From NCBI GenBank assembly GCA_964500645.1, contig CAZCOH010000011.1:1-45562 (forward strand): a stretch of DNA of 45,562 bases, read 5' to 3'. The translations under genes were made by a program, and so were the position numbers. Positions within the stretch are counted from its first letter, which is position 1; every line of letters begins with the position of its first letter. The DNA comes from CAYFIW01 sp964500645. GTDB lineage: Bacteria; Chloroflexota; Dehalococcoidia; Lucifugimonadales; UBA826. The notes beneath the pieces are model-generated. The model worked only from the letters and a program-made list of their open reading frames with translations, was not told where the DNA came from and ran no database searches. Shown here piece after piece: positions 1-7,715 of the stretch.

Positions 1-227
1 TACCCTTCTAATTGAATTCTTATACTTTTATATTTCCTCTTTTTAAGAGATAAATTAAGAGGTGTTGTCCCAACTCGTTCACCATCTAAAAATACTGTAG
101 CTCCGCTTGGAGAACTCTCAAAATTAATACTTTGTGTAGTACCTTTAAATACAGTTGCACACCCAGTAGCAAGAATCATCAACGCTGATAGAACTAATAA
201 TTTTATTAATCGAAAATCTTTTTTGAC
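1..227 (-). CDS. PEGA-like lipoprotein, partial (runs off left edge)
   Basis: The minus strand reads out of the window as an open frame. It has a basic start (VKKDFR), a hydrophobic stretch, the lipobox LATGC and then a stretch containing SPSGATVFLDGERVGTTPLN. That stretch looks like a PEGA-type surface repeat (P-G-A-x-V-x-(I/L)-D-G-x-x-x-G-x-TP). The protein is therefore probably an envelope lipoprotein, lipid-anchored at its cysteine; its role is unknown. No ATG, GTG or TTG lies in frame between the upstream in-frame TAA (RC, near 240-245) and the signal peptide. Either a rare start is used or the A6 run (minus strand, 219-224) carries an indel. The first ATG lies inside the hydrophobic core, four residues before the lipobox cysteine, and is an unlikely start. 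Confidence 0.6.
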
Positions 228-323
228 CTTGTAGAGGAGTGGTGATTAGAATTTGTTAACTAGGTTTAGCATAGAGCTATCCCATGTGTGCTTATAAACT
301 TGTTAATCTGGAGGATGTGTAAA

Positions 324-953
324 GTGGCACCAGTCAAAATTGATATTTTTTATGATTTTGCTTGACCTTTTGTTTACAATGCAGCCGTGTGGCTGGATAG
401 AGTTAAAAAACAATCAGATGAAGACATAGAAATAAATTGGAAAAATTTCTCTTTGCAGCAAATTAATGCGACTGATCCTGGAGACTGGAGAGTTTGGAAG
501 GAGTCAGATCTTACAAAGACACGATCCTTGATGGCTTCCCTCGCTGGCGAAGCTGCTAAAAAACAAGGTACTGAGAAATTTTCAAAATTCTTTCTGGAGT
601 TGCTTACACAGAGACATGGAGGAAACCGTGTTCCTCTCAATGACAATAGCGTTTTCTTAGAAATCGCGGAGAATTGCGGACTTGACCTAAAGAAATTTGC
701 AGAAGACTTAGAGGATGAATCATTACTAGATACAATAGCGAATGATCACACTGAAGCTACTGAAGTTTATGGTGCTTTTGGGACTCCTACATTCGTATTT
801 GAATCAGGACAAACAGCATACCTAAAGACTTTTATACCTCCCGTGGAAGAATCTAAACAGGCTTTTGATAATTTTATAGAAATGTTCTCAAACAGATCGT
901 ATATTGGAGAAGTGAAACGTCCTCAACCGCCCTGGCCAAAAGGGGCAGTTTAA
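324..953 (+). CDS. DsbA-family thioredoxin-fold oxidoreductase, candidate selenoprotein (in-frame TGA, codon 14)
   Basis: Starting at GTG 324 (Shine-Dalgarno GGAGG at 310-314, 9-nt spacer) the frame reads VAPVKIDIFYDFA, then TGA (363-365), then PFVYNAAVWLDRVKK and on to TAA at 951-953. This is beta-strand 1 and the active-site turn of a DsbA/FrnE-like thioredoxin fold, with TGA exactly where the nucleophilic Cys of a C-P-x-V motif belongs. The cis-Pro loop FGTPTFVF follows near residues 152-159, and the 209 codons fit the family. TGA terminates other genes here (rnc, thrC, folE), so general recoding to Trp is unlikely. A hairpin just downstream fits a bacterial SECIS. A shorter start at GTG 387 would lose strand 1 and the active site. 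ATG 315 is in frame but abuts the SD. A sequencing error or a TGT/TGC-to-TGA nonsense mutation remains possible. Confidence 0.72.
377..400 (+). promoter_or_regulatory. SECIS-like stem-loop downstream of TGA
   Basis: CAGCC (382-386) pairs with GGCTG (391-395) around a GTGT tetraloop (387-390). Beyond a G381/G396 mismatch, A379-T398 and T380-A397 can pair, then C377-G400 across an A/A mismatch. The stem begins 16 nt and the loop 21 nt after TGA 363-365, and the first loop base is G. Bacterial SECIS elements typically show a small apical loop with G in its first two positions and a UGA-to-loop distance of about 16-37 nt, so the geometry fits. Five base pairs alone could arise by chance. Confidence 0.55.
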
Positions 954-1016
954 TAATCCAGGTTACTTGGATCAGTCTTGTGAAATCATGTTCTGCAAAT
1001 CCTAAATTTTTACCTC

Positions 1017-1712
1017 ATGCAAGATCTTAAGAATATTGAAAAGGCACTTGGCCTTAAATTCAATAATGTGACGTTGTTAGAAGAGGCAATGACGCATAGT
1101 TCTGCGGCAAATGAAATTGGGGCTCCAAATTTTTATCTCAAACATAACGAGAGGTTGGAATTTCTCGGGGACGCGGTACTAGATTTAGTGGTCGGGGGTA
1201 TTTTATTTGACGCTAGACCCAATGATGATGAGGGAGTTCTAAGTACTTTGAAGTCACAGATAGTTAATGCTAAAACCCTTGCGGTTTGTGCTGAAAGATT
1301 AGGTTTGCCCGAGATGATTAATTTTGGCAAGGGGGAACTCAAAAACTTTGGTAATAGTAAGACTTCTAATTTGTCCTCAGCATTTGAGGCTTTAGTAGGC
1401 GCACTTTATGTTGATAAAGGATTTGATGAAGCAAGAACAGTTGCAGAAAAGTGGCTTAGAGTTGAAATTGAAGCTAATCTAATAGAGGGTGTACAAATAG
1501 ACCCAAAGACTAGATTGCAAATGACTTTGCAGAATCAAGATGGTACTGTGCCGACTTATAGGATTAAATCTCGGTCTGGCCCAGATCACTCTCCTGAATT
1601 TGTTTGTGAAGTAATGTCTCACGGAGTCGTTCTGGCTACAGGTATAGGATCTACTAAGGCAATTGCTGAGAGACAAGCGGCCACAAGAGCCATAAAAAAC
1701 ATTCAATCATGA
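1017..1712 (+). CDS. rnc: Ribonuclease III
   Basis: This double-strand-specific endoribonuclease processes rRNA precursors and structured mRNAs. The 231 residues match the family length. The signature NERLEFLGD is at residues 44-52, with the metal-binding acidic residues in that block and in the later FEALVGALYVDKG helix (about 122-134). A C-terminal double-stranded-RNA-binding domain spans about 162-230 (start DPKTRLQ, end RQAATRAIKNI). No clear Shine-Dalgarno precedes the ATG. It follows the DsbA-like gene by 63 nt and could be co-transcribed with it. The stop codon is TGA. Confidence 0.95.
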   Translation: MQDLKNIEKALGLKFNNVTLLEEAMTHSSAANEIGAPNFYLKHNERLEFLGDAVLDLVVGGILFDARPNDDEGVLSTLKSQIVNAKTLAVCAERLGLPEMINFGKGELKNFGNSKTSNLSSAFEALVGALYVDKGFDEARTVAEKWLRVEIEANLIEGVQIDPKTRLQMTLQNQDGTVPTYRIKSRSGPDHSPEFVCEVMSHGVVLATGIGSTKAIAERQAATRAIKNIQS

Positions 1713-1817
1713 TATGCATAGAAGCATTTGATTTAGCTAAGAAAGTGCTAAGACAAATTAAAATGTAAATTGGGTTCCCACATAAGTTACCTAAATGCTT
1801 GAGAATAGGAGAGAGAT

Positions 1818-3461
1818 ATGACGAGGGTTACGGGGAACTACTTAATAGCCAAAACTTTAAGAGAAGAAGGTGTAGATACTCTTTTTTACTTAATGGGTGG
1901 TCCTAACTTCGATCTCGTCATGGCGTGTCAGGATCTTGGCATACGAACTGTCGATTTTCGTCATGAACAGGCGGCTGCATACGCTGCTCATGCATATTCA
2001 AGAGTCACCGGTAAGCCAGGCGTGGTTACAGCCGCCTCTGGACCAGGAACATTGAATCTTTTGACAGGTGTTTATGCATCATCTATCGACTGCGCTCCTT
2101 TGATAGTGCTCGGAGGTGCCAGTGCCGTGCATGAAATTGGGAGAGATACTTTTCAAGAAGTAGATCAGATGAGCATCATGCGGCCTGTTTGTAAATATTT
2201 GCACAGACCAACAAAAGCTGCTCGGTACCCTGAGATAATCAGTACAGCTTATAGACAATCGCTATCGGGCAGGCCAGGTCCAGTCTACGTAGATCTTGGA
2301 GGTGATGTTCTATATGAGGAAGTGGAAGAGGAGACCATCAATCCACCTACTAGATCTAAAGGTAAATCTAGACCGGCTGCTGAGCATTTAACGGTGGAAA
2401 ACGCCTTAAGCTTGCTTTCTAAGGCGGAAAAACCACTGTTGTTTGCAGGGGGAGGTGCGTTTTTCTCTGGAGCATCTCAAGAACTAGAAAAGTTTATAGA
2501 TTTAACCGGCATTCCTTTCTATACAGCTCCTATGTCAAGAGGTTTAGTGCCTGAAGATCACCCGGTGTCTTTCCCGGCGGCACGCTCTACAGCAATGAGG
2601 GAAGCTGATGTGGTTTTGGTAGTCGGTACAAGATTGAATTGGATGATGAATTATGGCAAGCGTTTCAACCCAGATTCAAAAATTATCCAGATAGATATCG
2701 ATGAATCAGAATTGGGCCACAATAGGGACATTGAAATAGGTATATTTGGCGATGCAAAAACTGTTATGGGTCAATTTGTGTGTGAAGTACAGAACAGGCC
2801 ATCTGCATTTGAGAGGTCTTTAGAGTCACCGTGGATACTTAATCTTCAAAAAACCCAGGAACAAAAGGAAACTGCAAATTTTAAGGTTTTGAATTCCAAT
2901 CAAGTTCCCATTCATCCTTTGCGATTATGTAAAGAAATCACCGAGTTTTTGGATAGAGACTCAATAATCGCGGTGGATGGAAATGAAATACTACATTTTG
3001 CTAGGCAATCTATTCCAACATATTATCCGGGACACAGATTAAATTCCGGAGTGACCGGTACTATGGGAGTCGGTCTTCCATATGGTATAGGGGCTCAGAT
3101 AGCAAAGCCAAATAATCAAGTTTTGGTTTTACATGGCGACGGGTCTATGGGTATGAATGCAATGGAAATAGATACTGCGGTGAGACATAATCTCCCAGTG
3201 GTCACGGTAGTTAGTAACAATGCTGGTTGGACTGCTAGAACACCTAGCAAGAGAAAGCCGGGAAGAGAATTAGGATTTACAGCATTCGACAAGATGTCAG
3301 AAGCCTTGCACGGCTATGGCGAGAGGGTGGAGAAACCTTCTGATATTAAACCGGCTTTAGATAAAGCATTTTCGAGTGGGAAACCTGCTGTGGTGAACGT
3401 GATTGTAGAGCCGACAGCTGCCGGAGTATCAAGAGCTTGGGGCGGCTCTAGAATGGAGTGA
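1818..3461 (+). CDS. Thiamine-diphosphate-dependent enzyme (2-hydroxyacyl-CoA lyase / acetolactate synthase superfamily)
   Basis: The 547-residue protein has the three-domain layout of the superfamily. The N-terminal PYR domain carries the cofactor-activating Glu50 (FRHEQAAA), a central Rossmann-like domain spans about 190-330, and the C-terminal PP domain has the ThDP/Mg motif GDG at 440-442 ending in NN at 468-469. The stretches GGAS..E..xTFQE..Q and MEIDTAVRHNLP resemble 2-hydroxyacyl-CoA lyases and oxalyl-CoA decarboxylases more than true acetolactate synthases, and no regulatory-subunit gene is adjacent. The usual NNNG after the PP motif is NNAGW here, so the substrate may differ. A good SD (AGGAGAG) sits before ATG 1818. 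The superfamily is secure; the reaction is not. Confidence 0.82.
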   Translation: MTRVTGNYLIAKTLREEGVDTLFYLMGGPNFDLVMACQDLGIRTVDFRHEQAAAYAAHAYSRVTGKPGVVTAASGPGTLNLLTGVYASSIDCAPLIVLGGASAVHEIGRDTFQEVDQMSIMRPVCKYLHRPTKAARYPEIISTAYRQSLSGRPGPVYVDLGGDVLYEEVEEETINPPTRSKGKSRPAAEHLTVENALSLLSKAEKPLLFAGGGAFFSGASQELEKFIDLTGIPFYTAPMSRGLVPEDHPVSFPAARSTAMREADVVLVVGTRLNWMMNYGKRFNPDSKIIQIDIDESELGHNRDIEIGIFGDAKTVMGQFVCEVQNRPSAFERSLESPWILNLQKTQEQKETANFKVLNSNQVPIHPLRLCKEITEFLDRDSIIAVDGNEILHFARQSIPTYYPGHRLNSGVTGTMGVGLPYGIGAQIAKPNNQVLVLHGDGSMGMNAMEIDTAVRHNLPVVTVVSNNAGWTARTPSKRKPGRELGFTAFDKMSEALHGYGERVEKPSDIKPALDKAFSSGKPAVVNVIVEPTAAGVSRAWGGSRME

Positions 3462-3517
3462 TTGTAATTGAAAATCTGTTATTAAGTTTTTCTAAAACGT
3501 TCAAATCAAACAAGTTC

Positions 3518-4765
3518 TCAACTAAATTGAGGTATCTGGGGCACCGGATAGTTGCTCACAAGGTCCAAGACATCGTTCTTCACTTCTTTTTCGACGGTTT
3601 CATCGCCAATGTTTGAGAGAACTTTCAATATTAACTTTCCGACATTATCGACTGCAGCTTCGTCCATTCCTCTTGTGGTTATAGATGGTGTGCCAAGTCT
3701 CATTCCACTGGCCACACGTGGTGGTTTTTGATCAAAAGGTATCGCGTTTCTATTAATAACTATATTGGCTCTGCCTAGAGATTCTTCAGCTTCTTTTCCA
3801 TTTATATTCATGGGAGAAAGGTCCACTAATGTCATGTGATTATCGGTTCCGTTAGAAACCATTCTTAATCCGCCAGCTTTAAGTGTTTCCGCGAGTTGCT
3901 GAGCATTTTTAATTACTTGTATTTGATAGTTCTTGAATGTCTCCGAACCGGCTTCTTTAAATGCTACAGCTTTTGCTGCTACTGTGTGTTCTAAAGGTCC
4001 TCCCTGCATATTTGGAAAGACAGCACTATTAATCTTTTTTCCTAGTTCAGACTTTGACAATATCAAGCCACCTCTCGGTCCTCTGAGAGTCTTATGAGTA
4101 GTGGTTGTGACAATGTCTGCATGATCTACAGGAGATGGATGTACTCCGGCTGCTACAAGGCCTGCTATGTGAGCCATATCTACCATTAACTTAGATCCTA
4201 TAGAATCACATATTTCCCTAAATTTTTTGAAGTTTATAGTTCTTGTGTATGCAGAAGCTCCCGCAATAATTAATTTTGGACGATGCTCATTAGCGAGGCT
4301 TTGAACTTCTTCAAAGTTTATGGTCTCTAATTCCCGGTCCACACCGTAAGAAACAAAGTTATACAATTTTGCGGAGAAATTAACGCTACTTCCATGTGTT
4401 AGATGACCTCCATGGTCTAGGCTCATACCCATTACAGTATCGCCCGGATTTAGGGAAGCAAAATACGCAGCCATGTTTGCTTGAGCTCCGCTATGAGGCT
4501 GTACGTTGGCAAATTCGGAATTGAATAACGTCTTTGCACGGTTTATAGCCAACCTTTCAACAACGTCAACATACTCGCACCCTCCGTAATATCTCCTGCC
4601 AGGGTAGCCTTCTGCATATTTGTTTGTGAAAACTGAGGCCTGGGCCTCCATAACCGCACTGCTCGCGAAATTTTCTGATGCGATTAAATTTATATTATCT
4701 TCCTGCCTCTTTTGTTCATTTTCTATAGCATTGGCAACTTCAGAATCGAACGATTGTAGAACCAT
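3518..4765 (-). CDS. glyA: Serine hydroxymethyltransferase
   Basis: GlyA interconverts serine plus tetrahydrofolate with glycine plus 5,10-methylene-tetrahydrofolate, the main source of one-carbon units. The 415 residues match bacterial SHMT. The PLP-binding lysine is K225 in TTTTHKTLRGPRGG. The conserved N-terminal LIASENFAS (27-35) and YAEGYPGRRYYGG (50-62) are present. It is divergent from thrC and convergent with the ThDP enzyme. Its cofactor and folate come from pdxS/pdxT and folE/folP/folK elsewhere in the window. Confidence 0.97.
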   Translation of the reverse strand: MVLQSFDSEVANAIENEQKRQEDNINLIASENFASSAVMEAQASVFTNKYAEGYPGRRYYGGCEYVDVVERLAINRAKTLFNSEFANVQPHSGAQANMAAYFASLNPGDTVMGMSLDHGGHLTHGSSVNFSAKLYNFVSYGVDRELETINFEEVQSLANEHRPKLIIAGASAYTRTINFKKFREICDSIGSKLMVDMAHIAGLVAAGVHPSPVDHADIVTTTTHKTLRGPRGGLILSKSELGKKINSAVFPNMQGGPLEHTVAAKAVAFKEAGSETFKNYQIQVIKNAQQLAETLKAGGLRMVSNGTDNHMTLVDLSPMNINGKEAEESLGRANIVINRNAIPFDQKPPRVASGMRLGTPSITTRGMDEAAVDNVGKLILKVLSNIGDETVEKEVKNDVLDLVSNYPVPQIPQFS

Positions 4766-4933
4766 GTTGTTTTCATGCCTCGTTTAATATTAGGGTTTGA
4801 AGTAATTAATACTCTATTTATTGTATATGGTTTTCGTATTGTTATTTAAATATAATTCTCAATAGCTTACTTATGAATACTGACGTGAAAATTTTGCTAC
4901 GATATTATTGCGGAATAGCATCTTAGAAAATCA

Positions 4934-4956
4934 AAAAACTGAGTAAGTCAGTTTTT
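4934..4956 (+). repeat. Perfect inverted repeat in the thrC leader
   Basis: AAAAACTGA (4934-4942) and TCAGTTTTT (4948-4956) form a perfect 9-bp stem with a GTAAG loop, 40 nt upstream of the thrC start in the 231-nt region diverging from glyA. The T-run lies inside the stem, so as a terminator it would be weak. It could be an attenuator, a bidirectional terminator or an operator for a dimeric repressor. Function is not shown by the sequence. Confidence 0.45.
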
Positions 4957-4996
4957 AAGAAGGCAGCATCAAGTATTAAGGAGTGATTTTTAACTG

Positions 4997-6052
4997 ATGA
5001 CAACAGGAATTCTAGAAAGGTACAGCCACCTACTTCCTGTAAGCGACAACACTCCAATTTTTACTTTGGGTGAAGGATCCACGCCCTTAATCAAGTCTAG
5101 ATCTATATCTAAATTTATAGGATGTGATGAGCTATATTTCAAATTTGAAGGATGTAATCCGACAGGATCGTTTAAAGACAGGGGTATGGTTGTAGCAGTA
5201 GCTAAGGCCATCGAAAAAGGTGTGGATACCATAGCCTGTGCTTCAACTGGAAATACAAGTGCTTCTGCCGCGGCGTATGGTGCATATTGTGGGTTGCGTA
5301 CTACGCTCATCGTTCCAAAAGGAAATGTCGCTCGAGGTAAATTGGCACAGGCTGTTGCCTATGGTGCACATATTGCGATGATTGAAGGTAGTTTTGACAA
5401 AGCCCTAGAGATCGCTAGGGAATTGTGTGAAAAACACCCGATAGAACTCGTGAATTCTGTCAATCCTAATCGAATCGAAGGACAGAAGACGGCCGCATTC
5501 GAGATAATAGACGACCTCGGTCTGGCTCCGAATCAAATTTTCATACCGGTCGGGAATGCGGGCAATATTACGGCGTATTGGAAAGGGTTTGTTGAAGGAA
5601 AAGAGGCTAAAATGTCTGATTCTGTTCCTGTTATGAATGGATATCAAGCTGAGGGGGCATCACCTATTGTCACTGGCAAACCATTTATGAACCCTGAAAC
5701 AGTTGCATCAGCTATACGTATCGGTAATCCTGCTAGCTGGTCGAAGGCTTTGGAAGCAAGAGATGAATCTGGTGGTCTTATCGACAGTGTTACAGATGAT
5801 GAGATACTTTCAGCATATAGGAGGCTCGCTTCAACTGAAGGGATTTTTTGTGAACCTGCCTCTGCTGCATCTGTTGCGGGACTTATGAAACAGTATAAGA
5901 AAGGAACAGAATTTGAAGATCAGGTTGTGGTATGTATTCTAACTGGTAATGGGTTAAAAGATCCTGATATAGCTGATAGTCTTGAACCAGCTTCGATTGG
6001 CGAATTTTCCGCAGAACTTTCTTCTGTTGAAAAGGCATTATCGTTGGCATGA
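4997..6052 (+). CDS. thrC: Threonine synthase
   Basis: ThrC is a PLP fold-type II enzyme converting O-phosphohomoserine to threonine. The PLP lysine is K60 in PTGSFKDRGM, followed by the phosphate-loop and substrate region ASTGNTSAS near residues 83-91 and the glycine-rich VGNAGN loop around 190. Length 351 matches the short bacterial class. AGGAG at 4979-4983 is 13 nt from ATG 4997, rather far, but the closer in-frame possibilities are blocked by stops. Its TGA overlaps the start of folE (ATGA), so the two are translationally coupled. Confidence 0.95.
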   Translation: MTTGILERYSHLLPVSDNTPIFTLGEGSTPLIKSRSISKFIGCDELYFKFEGCNPTGSFKDRGMVVAVAKAIEKGVDTIACASTGNTSASAAAYGAYCGLRTTLIVPKGNVARGKLAQAVAYGAHIAMIEGSFDKALEIARELCEKHPIELVNSVNPNRIEGQKTAAFEIIDDLGLAPNQIFIPVGNAGNITAYWKGFVEGKEAKMSDSVPVMNGYQAEGASPIVTGKPFMNPETVASAIRIGNPASWSKALEARDESGGLIDSVTDDEILSAYRRLASTEGIFCEPASAASVAGLMKQYKKGTEFEDQVVVCILTGNGLKDPDIADSLEPASIGEFSAELSSVEKALSLA

Positions 6053-6633
6053 GTCAATTTGAACCAGAATGTTCTGATATCTCTGACATAAATGTAGCTG
6101 GTATTGAGGATGCGGTTTCCAAAATTCTAAGATGCATTGGGGAAGATCCGGAACGTGATGGTTTGACCGACACCCCGAGGCGTGTAGCCCAGCTCTACAC
6201 AGAAATTTTTTCTGGGTTGAGGGAAAACCCAGTAGATGTTCTTGAACCATTATTTGAAGGTGATTACTACGACCCTGTTTTAGTCTCAGATATTCCGTTT
6301 CATTCGATTTGTGAGCATCATTTACTCCCTTTCACGGGGCTAGCCCACGTTGCATATCATCCCAGTGGTAAAGTTCTTGGAGCTAGTAAAGTCACTAGAT
6401 TAGTAGATTGTATATCTCGAAGGCCTCAGATCCAGGAGAGATTGACCTCACAAATAGCAGACATCATACACAGTGGATTGAATTCACAATCAACTCTTGT
6501 TTATATGTCAGCGGAGCATATGTGTATGACCATTAGAGGAGTTGAAAAAAAGGGAAGTAAAATAGTTACACTTGCACAAAGGGGAAATAAAGACTTGGGG
6601 TCAGATTTAAAGAATTTGATGCGGTTACAGTGA
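6049..6633 (+). CDS. folE: GTP cyclohydrolase I
   Basis: FolE converts GTP to 7,8-dihydroneopterin triphosphate, the first step of folate (or tetrahydrobiopterin) synthesis. The 194 residues contain the zinc ligands C88, H91 and C159 (in ICEHHL and AEHMCM), the N-terminal GEDPERDGLTDTPRR block (31-45) and the FTGLAHVAYHP and SRRPQIQERLT signatures. It starts inside the thrC stop codon (ATGA overlap). The later pathway genes folP and folK are at 21947-23256. Confidence 0.97.
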   Translation: MSQFEPECSDISDINVAGIEDAVSKILRCIGEDPERDGLTDTPRRVAQLYTEIFSGLRENPVDVLEPLFEGDYYDPVLVSDIPFHSICEHHLLPFTGLAHVAYHPSGKVLGASKVTRLVDCISRRPQIQERLTSQIADIIHSGLNSQSTLVYMSAEHMCMTIRGVEKKGSKIVTLAQRGNKDLGSDLKNLMRLQ

Positions 6634-6655
6634 TTTCAGTATTAGAAAGGAAACC

Positions 6656-7633
6656 ATGAGCTTTTTTGGAATAGAAAAATACGATCTTCTGGAAGATGTT
6701 TGGGAAGAAATCCTACCTAAATGTTCTACAAATACAATTTTTATAACCCCAATATGGCAGTCTGTATGGTGGAGGCGATTTGCTGCACAAAAGCAGCCAA
6801 TAATAAGGCAAATAATTACTGGTGGAGATCCTATTGGAATTATTCCGTTACTAGATCATGGAGATGAACTGACTTTCATTGGTGACTCCAATGTTTTTGA
6901 CTATATGGATTTCCCTGTAGTATCTGGAAGAGAAGAAGAATTTTTCAATGCAGCATGGGTTGAAATTAAGTCTATGGATTGGGTGGGTATGAGGCTGGAG
7001 TCTATTCCCGAGGATTCTCCAACAATATATTTTGCAGAGAAATGGGCTCGCGCCGAAGGTTATTCGATAACCATTACTGAGACAGATAAAACCCCATACA
7101 GCGATCTTCCTGAAAGTTGGGAAGAATATCTCCTTAATCTTAGGAAGAAGGATCGTCACGAATTGAGGCGTAAAATAAGAAGACTAGAATCTACCTCTGA
7201 TTATAAGCAGAGTGCAGCATCATTGGATCCAAATGATTTGGAAGGCTCAATGGATGAATTTTTCCGACTCATGTCCTTGAGTGGTGAAGATAAAGAAGCA
7301 TTTCTAAATTCAAATAACAAAGAGTTTTTTCTAGACTTAGCGTCCACTTTTAGTAAGAACGATATGTTCAAACTTTATTTCCTAGAGATAGAAAAAACTA
7401 ACGTAGCTGCGTGTATTTGTTTTGACTATGATAATAAATGTCTTTTGTATAACAGTGGATATGACCCATCGTATTCTTCTCTGAGTGTTGGATTGATCAA
7501 CAAAGCACTCACGATTGAATCAGCTATAAACAATAATAATTCTGAGTACAATTTTCTTAAGGGTACTGAGAGATACAAATATCATCTTGGTGCCTCTGAT
7601 AGGTCAGTGTTCAAAATTGAAATAGCGAGATAA
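6656..7633 (+). CDS. CelD/FemAB-like GNAT acyltransferase
   Basis: The 325-residue protein looks like the GNAT/FemAB-like superfamily often annotated CelD/BcsL or peptidoglycan-bridge acyltransferase. An N-terminal half includes ITPIWQSVWWRRF, and a basic helical segment carries LRKKDRHELRRKIRRLE (about 163-179). A C-terminal GNAT half has SSLSVGLINKALTIESA and ends EYNFLKGTERYKYHLG. Such proteins transfer acyl or aminoacyl groups to sugars or cell-surface polymers. It follows folE by 22 nt with AAAGGAA before the ATG and is followed by a glycosyltransferase, which hints at glycoconjugate modification. The substrate is unknown. Confidence 0.75.
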   Translation: MSFFGIEKYDLLEDVWEEILPKCSTNTIFITPIWQSVWWRRFAAQKQPIIRQIITGGDPIGIIPLLDHGDELTFIGDSNVFDYMDFPVVSGREEEFFNAAWVEIKSMDWVGMRLESIPEDSPTIYFAEKWARAEGYSITITETDKTPYSDLPESWEEYLLNLRKKDRHELRRKIRRLESTSDYKQSAASLDPNDLEGSMDEFFRLMSLSGEDKEAFLNSNNKEFFLDLASTFSKNDMFKLYFLEIEKTNVAACICFDYDNKCLLYNSGYDPSYSSLSVGLINKALTIESAINNNNSEYNFLKGTERYKYHLGASDRSVFKIEIAR

Positions 7634-7715
7634 AGTGCTCAATAATTGATACAATGTATCTTGTGCTTTGCACAGAGGTTTTAATCATTTCTAAATTTAA
7701 AAATGCGCTTGTTTT

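Noticed and set aside
363..365. TGA read as tryptophan (code 4/25)
   Set aside because: Several neighbouring genes (rnc, thrC, folE, folP) end naturally with TGA at the expected length, and Trp makes no sense at a catalytic Cys position.
387..953. DsbA-like gene starting at GTG 387, after the TGA
   Set aside because: It would lack beta-strand 1 and the active-site motif, has no SD, and leaves the strong SD and family-typical codons 324-386 unexplained.
3527..3541. CTCAA/TTGAG hairpin as glyA terminator
   Set aside because: Only 5 bp, inside or at the very end of the coding region and without a T-run.
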